NCBI GenBank assembly: GCA_002387735.1
Contig: DGKJ01000044.1
Span: forward strand, 1-17,643
Length of the DNA: 17,643 nucleotides
DNA from: Bacteriovoracaceae bacterium UBA4573
GTDB lineage: Bacteria > Bdellovibrionota > UBA1018 > UBA923
Direction: 5' to 3'
This document shows, piece after piece, positions 15,282-17,643 of the stretch. The first letter of the stretch is position 1, and each line of letters begins with the position of its first letter. The position numbers and the translations under genes were made by a program. A model generated the notes under the pieces. It was not told where the DNA came from. It saw nothing but the letters and a program-made list of their open reading frames with translations, and ran no database searches.

Positions 15282-16116
15282 GTGCCACCCCCGTTACAAC
15301 AGAGAGGGCTGGGCGCGTGTCTTTGCCAAGGTTAGCGACTTCACCGATCCCAAGCCTTTCCATTACTTCTTGAGCAAGCCCTAGATAGTCGCGAGCACCA
15401 GAGCTTTCGGGAGCATGATGAAAGATCGTTTTGCCAAGTGCAGGAGATTCTCGAAGTTTTACGGAGCGTTTAATCTTGGTCTCGAAGACTGTTTCACCGA
15501 AGTTTAAAACAAGCGTATCCCAGGTTTGACCGGCGATATTCGTCGGATCGACAAGCGTGAGCAAATAGCCCAACACCGAAAGTCTCGGGTTGGTGCCGCG
15601 TTGAATTTCGTCCACTTCCGCCAACAGTTCCTTAATGCCCATAAGTGCGAAGTAGCTGGAATCCACTGGCACTATGAGCTGGGATGCCGCATTCAGAGCA
15701 GAGTTCATTAGTGGGCCGAACGTCGGTGGGGTGTCGATGACAATAATTGCATACTGCGAACGCAACGGTTGAAGTCGTTGTGCGAGGCGTAATTCGGCAT
15801 TCGTCATCGAAACCATTTCGCGTTCAACACGAGAAAGTAGGGGCGTTGCGGGGATGAGATCAAGTCCATCGCCTTTGTAAATCACGCGTTCAACGGGAAG
15901 CGCTCGATCGCGGATTAGTTCAGCTACGGAGCCCTGAATTGTTTCGAGGTTGATCCCTACGCCTTGAGTTGCGTTACCTTGAGGGTCGAGATCGACCAGT
16001 AAAACACGCAGGTCTTGAAGCGCTAGGGCTTGGGCGAGGTTGATTGCGGTGGTCGTCTTTCCAACACCGCCTTTTTGGTTGGTAACAGCGATGACAGGGC
16101 AGTTATTGCGTTCCAT
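15274..16116 (-). CDS. parA: ParA/Soj-family partition ATPase
   Basis: 280 aa from the ATG at 16116, which follows GGAG at a 6-nt distance; an earlier in-frame codon at 16263 would add 49 residues without homology. It has the deviant Walker A KGGVGKTT (15-22) with signature lysine, the switch DLDPQGN (42-48), Walker B IIVIDTPP (124-131), and the length of a small ParA without an N-terminal HTH (type Ib or Soj-like). It should polymerise or bind DNA with ATP and move plasmid or element DNA. No parB follows; instead the stop overlaps the start of the replication gene, whose DNA holds the 18-bp repeat array. The partner may be that protein, or a factor outside the window. An 8-bp-arm hairpin lies in its leader. 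Confidence 0.92.
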   Translation of the reverse strand: MERNNCPVIAVTNQKGGVGKTTTAINLAQALALQDLRVLLVDLDPQGNATQGVGINLETIQGSVAELIRDRALPVERVIYKGDGLDLIPATPLLSRVEREMVSMTNAELRLAQRLQPLRSQYAIIVIDTPPTFGPLMNSALNAASQLIVPVDSSYFALMGIKELLAEVDEIQRGTNPRLSVLGYLLTLVDPTNIAGQTWDTLVLNFGETVFETKIKRSVKLRESPALGKTIFHHAPESSGARDYLGLAQEVMERLGIGEVANLGKDTRPALSVVTGVAHE

Positions 16117-16181
16117 GATTTCTCCATTCGAGTTGACAGCAACGGCACGACTCCGTAAGAATGGAGAAGTACCGACCAGAA

Positions 16182-16200
16182 ACCGCGCTTCGAGCGCGGT
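16182..16200. promoter_or_regulatory. Perfect palindrome in the parA leader
   Basis: ACCGCGCTTCGAGCGCGGT has 8-bp arms and a 3-nt loop, 66 bp before the parA start. It could be an operator or centromere-like site or a leader RNA hairpin. It does not match the Bacillus parS consensus. Confidence 0.5.
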
Positions 16201-16268
16201 CACGGTTGAGTTTGAAAGAATCAGCTTCACGACCCGCCAAGATCTGCGAGCTGATGACGACAAAGTTT

Positions 16269-16301
16269 AAAAGCCTGGAGCAATCGCTCTGGGCTTTTTT
16301 T
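16269..16301 (+). terminator. Rho-independent terminator, possibly bidirectional
   Basis: A 13-bp stem (AAAAGCCTGGAGC with GCTCTGGGCTTTT, two G-T pairs), a 4-nt AATC loop and seven T on the plus strand. On the minus strand the tail is TTTTAAAC. It separates parA from the ssrA side. Confidence 0.75.
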
Positions 16302-16330
16302 ATTTCAGTGATTTGAATGTGGTTTACATA

Positions 16331-16372
16331 GGCCCGCCTTTTCTCCGTGGTGCACACGGGTGAAAGCGGGCC
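16331..16372. other. Long imperfect hairpin between parA and ssrA
   Basis: GGCCCGC at 16331 pairs with GCGGGCC at 16366-16372, with inner pairs TTT/AAA and CCGTG/CACGG around a GTGCA loop. There is no T-run, so it is not a simple terminator. The remaining sequence from 16373 to 16490 shows no gene or clear signal. Confidence 0.5.
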
Positions 16373-16492
16373 GCAAAGTAGGAAAAAAATAGGAAGTTTG
16401 TAGGAGATTCCCGAAATCGCGCGACTGACCGGGAAATGTCGAAGCTGCTTTGAACTCGTAACTGCTTGAATCCTAACAACCCGAAATTAAAA

Positions 16493-16520
16493 GGCTCCCA
16501 CAAATTTCTCTGTGGGAGCC
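16493..16520 (-). terminator. Rho-independent terminator (minus strand)
   Basis: A perfect 10-bp stem (GGCTCCCACA / TGTGGGAGCC) with an 8-nt loop. On the minus strand it is followed by TTTTAATTT. It would end any transcript crossing the structured segment at 16528-16707. Confidence 0.75.
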
Positions 16521-16527
16521 TTTCCAA

Positions 16528-16707
16528 GATTGGTGGACCCGCGGGGAGTCGGCTTCCGGTCCAAGTGCTGCTCGCACTTGGCCTGCAGCCCGGCCTCAGC
16601 CCCGACCCGCAAGCGGGTACCCCGGGGCTTCCGGCTGTTCAATTCCCCCCGTAAAGTGCGCGAACGCTCCTCACGTCGCGTCCGCGTCGATTAGATTTCC
16701 ACCAATC
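16528..16707 (-). other. GC-rich structured segment flanked by inverted copies of the ssrA end (ncRNA or repeat candidate)
   Basis: 180 bp bounded by a perfect 10-bp inverted repeat, GATTGGTGGA and TCCACCAATC. Inside, on the minus strand, are a hairpin GCCCCG-(bulge)-ACCCGC-TT-GCGGGTCGGGGC, a hairpin CCAAGTGC-GAGCA-GCACTTGG, two copies of CCGGAAGCC, and a CGCGG/CCGCG extension of the closing stem. The minus-strand 3' end reads CGGGTCCACCA like tmRNA, and a terminator follows. Short reading frames here (up to 67 codons) look random. It could be a small RNA gene, a REP-like element, or a scar of integration at ssrA; I do not recognise it. Confidence 0.4.
16529..16549 (+). repeat. att-like direct repeat, copy 1 (degenerate ssrA 3' end)
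   Basis: 20 of 21 bases match 16763-16783, the 3' end of ssrA including its CCA. The one difference is C for G at 16542. ssrA 3' ends are common integration sites, so this may be a former attachment site. Confidence 0.5.
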
Positions 16708-16720
16708 GCAAAAATAAAAA

Positions 16721-16744
16721 GGGCCGCGTCTTGCGACGCAGCCC
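16721..16744 (-). terminator. ssrA terminator
   Basis: Stem GGGC-GCGTC / GACGC-GCCC with one mismatch and a TTGC-type loop. On the minus strand it is followed by TTTTTATTTTT. It lies 20 nt past the tmRNA 3' end. The flanking ATTGGTGG/CCACCAAT copies (16699-16706 and 16763-16770) extend the inverted symmetry. Confidence 0.8.
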
Positions 16745-16762
16745 CATTTTTTATTTTCGCGA

Positions 16763-16783
16763 ATTGGTGGACCCGGGGGGAGT
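16763..16783 (+). repeat. att-like direct repeat, copy 2 (intact ssrA 3' end)
   Basis: Functional 3' end of ssrA on the minus strand (T-arm plus CCA). It is paired with the degenerate copy at 16529-16549, 234 bp away. Confidence 0.5.
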
Positions 16784-17114
16784 TGAACCCCCGTCCGAAA
16801 GTTTTTCCGCTAGCGATCTACATGCTTAGTTTGTGTTTTGGTTGTCTTGGCGGCGTCCACAAACAAACTACACCAAGACCCCGTTCGAGTTTTATCTCGC
16901 CCGCTGCCCTCGAATGACAAACAGCGAACTATCCGGCTAAATGACGTTCACTCCCGAAACACCGGCGATCGCAGGGTGAACGTTGCTAGCTTATATTAAG
17001 CAGCAAGAGCGTAATTGTCGTTTGCAATTACAATTTGAGGCGGTTTAACGAGGCCTTCCTCACCTCGGCATGCACGTCTAGGTTCCATACCTCCGTCGAA
17101 ACCGTGACGGGCCC
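16765..17114 (-). ncRNA. ssrA: Transfer-messenger RNA (one-piece tmRNA)
   Basis: 350 nt. The 5' end GGGCCCG pairs with 3' CGGGTCC before ACCA, giving a 7-bp acceptor stem with a G3-U wobble, the alanine identity element. A GGTTTCGACGG tRNA-like 5' domain and a T-arm GGACGGGGGTTCAACTCCCC flank the molecule. The tag frame runs from 17025 to 16996: GCA AAC GAC AAT TAC GCT CTT GCT GCT TAA, encoding ANDNYALAA, which with the charged alanine is A-ANDNYALAA. It rescues stalled ribosomes and marks the peptide for proteolysis. No permuted (two-piece) break is present. A good terminator follows and an extended -10 box precedes it. Confidence 0.95.
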
Positions 17115-17142
17115 GGTAAACTCCCTACGGGCGCTTACCGGG
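17112..17142. promoter_or_regulatory. Hairpin across the tmRNA 5' processing point
   Basis: CCCGGTAA and TTACCGGG form 8-bp arms with a CCC/GGG pairing inside the loop. The arm covers the first three bases of mature tmRNA, so it would compete with the acceptor stem in the precursor, which must be cut by RNase P. Confidence 0.45.
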
Positions 17143-17178
17143 GCGGTCACTAAACCCAAAACGCTGGGCTCGACCGTG

Positions 17179-17209
17179 ATTATACCACAAATCAAACGCA
17201 AGATCACAA
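17179..17209 (-). promoter_or_regulatory. ssrA promoter (extended -10)
   Basis: On the minus strand TGGTATAAT gives a perfect -10 (17179-17184) with an extended TGn. A TTGTGA -35-like box lies at 17204-17209 with a long 19-bp spacer. The implied leader before mature tmRNA is about 60 nt. The -35 region overlaps the stop codon of the upstream gene. Confidence 0.7.
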
Positions 17210-17643
17210 CGACTTCGCCACTCGCTCCGCAACCACCGCCGCGTCTTTGCGAATGCCGCGTAGTAGGTGACTGTCGTTCGAAAACATCTTCGGCACACCA
17301 ATAAAATGCAGGTTCGGCACCTGTGGCACCCGTCCGTCGCTAAGCACCGGTCGGCCAGCTGCGTCTAACGGAATCAACTGCTTCAAGTGGTTAAACACTG
17401 GCTCGTAACCCGTAGCAAAGATCACCAGTAACGGCGCAACCACGCTGCCGTTCTGCAACTGCACACTGTTATTATTTAACCGGTCGACCTCGGGCAAAAT
17501 CTGAACCCGCCCACTTTCCAACAACTCCGGCAACGCCGCGATCACGTCTTTTATTTTCGGGCGCTGCAACGCCACGCGAATACGAGCAAACGTGTTCTGA
17601 TCACTCGTCTCAAGCGGCGATTCAATGTTCGATAACAACAAAG
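17204..17643 (-). CDS. FAD/NAD(P)-dependent oxidoreductase (flavin monooxygenase-like), C-terminal part
   Basis: Partial: 145 aa are visible and the gene continues past the right edge, so its true start is not seen. VIFATGYEPVF is the ATG-Y motif near the end of flavin-containing monooxygenases and related two-dinucleotide-binding flavoproteins. It is preceded by a stretch VQLQNGSVVAPLLV that lines the FAD/NADPH domain junction. Further on, VPNLHFIGVPKMFSNDSHLLRGIRKDAAVVAERV fits the closing FAD domain, where the pyrophosphate-facing helix sits. It likely oxidises a small soft nucleophile with NADPH, but the substrate cannot be told. This is probably a chromosomal gene flanking ssrA; its stop lies in the ssrA promoter region. 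Confidence 0.75.
   Translation of the reverse strand, partial: LLLSNIESPLETSDQNTFARIRVALQRPKIKDVIAALPELLESGRVQILPEVDRLNNNSVQLQNGSVVAPLLVIFATGYEPVFNHLKQLIPLDAAGRPVLSDGRVPQVPNLHFIGVPKMFSNDSHLLRGIRKDAAVVAERVAKSL

Noticed and set aside
16324..16694. Several 60-84 codon reading frames between parA and ssrA
   Set aside because: They overlap hairpins and terminators, lack ribosome sites and show random-looking composition.
16698..17114. tRNA gene at the CCA-ending sequence
   Set aside because: The CCA belongs to ssrA, with tag frame and tmRNA 5' domain; no cloverleaf with anticodon arm could be folded in the 16528-16707 segment.

Overview
This window looks like an accessory nucleic-acid-processing (probably defence) island joined to a plasmid-like replication/partition block. 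It lies next to a one-piece tmRNA gene (ssrA) in a Gram-negative bacterium of moderate GC content. The sensor-kinase tail at the left edge and the gene set would fit a Bdellovibrionota or deltaproteobacteria-like host, but this is a weak inference; nothing here fixes the species. No integrase, tRNA, complete insertion sequence or CRISPR array was seen.

Layout, left to right. (1) 1-561: C-terminal remnant of a hybrid histidine kinase, ATPase end plus a short receiver, with an apparent single-base deletion near position 105. (2) 654-5493: a large Z1-domain ATPase on the minus strand, divergent from a three-gene plus-strand operon (ribbon-helix-helix regulator, SPL-like radical SAM enzyme, ASCH-domain protein). 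A tandem 10-bp operator-like repeat lies in the 64-bp divergent gap. (3) 5496-9419, minus: a cold-shock-domain protein followed by a 1226-aa fused restriction-modification enzyme (type IIG, Eco57I-like). (4) 9699-12404, plus: a DUF2779 protein with a Cas4-like nuclease and a DEDD exonuclease domain, then a GIY-YIG nuclease with a RAMA-like tail. (5) 12411-13891: an XRE regulator and HNH nuclease on the minus strand, divergent from a MORN-repeat protein that has an excellent sigma-70 promoter. (6) 13888-16116, minus: ParA, then a phage O-like replication protein split in two by a one-base deletion. (7) 16117-17643: terminators and hairpins, a GC-rich structured segment bounded by copies of the ssrA 3' end, ssrA itself, and the 3' part of a flavoprotein gene.

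The strongest hidden signal is inside the replication gene. Thirteen CCNNGG sites are spaced exactly 18 bp apart (14957-15178), and five more (14472-14555) lie beside an AT-rich tract. Codon choice is bent to keep CCNNGG: Glu is GAG 7/7 inside the motif and GAA 6/6 just after it; Gln is CAG 2/2 inside and CAA elsewhere. This points to selection on the DNA, as expected for iterons or a centromere carried inside the initiator gene, comparable to the lambda origin inside gene O. With ParA directly upstream, the block looks like the replicon of an integrated or formerly autonomous plasmid or phage-plasmid.

The genes probably work as several compact modules: Z1 with radical SAM and ASCH, CSD with type IIG, Cas4-like/DEDD with GIY-YIG/RAMA, and XRE with HNH. 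Each has its own regulator or divergent promoter. Two one-base deletions (near 105 and 14776), both in short runs of identical bases, could be real decay or sequencing errors.
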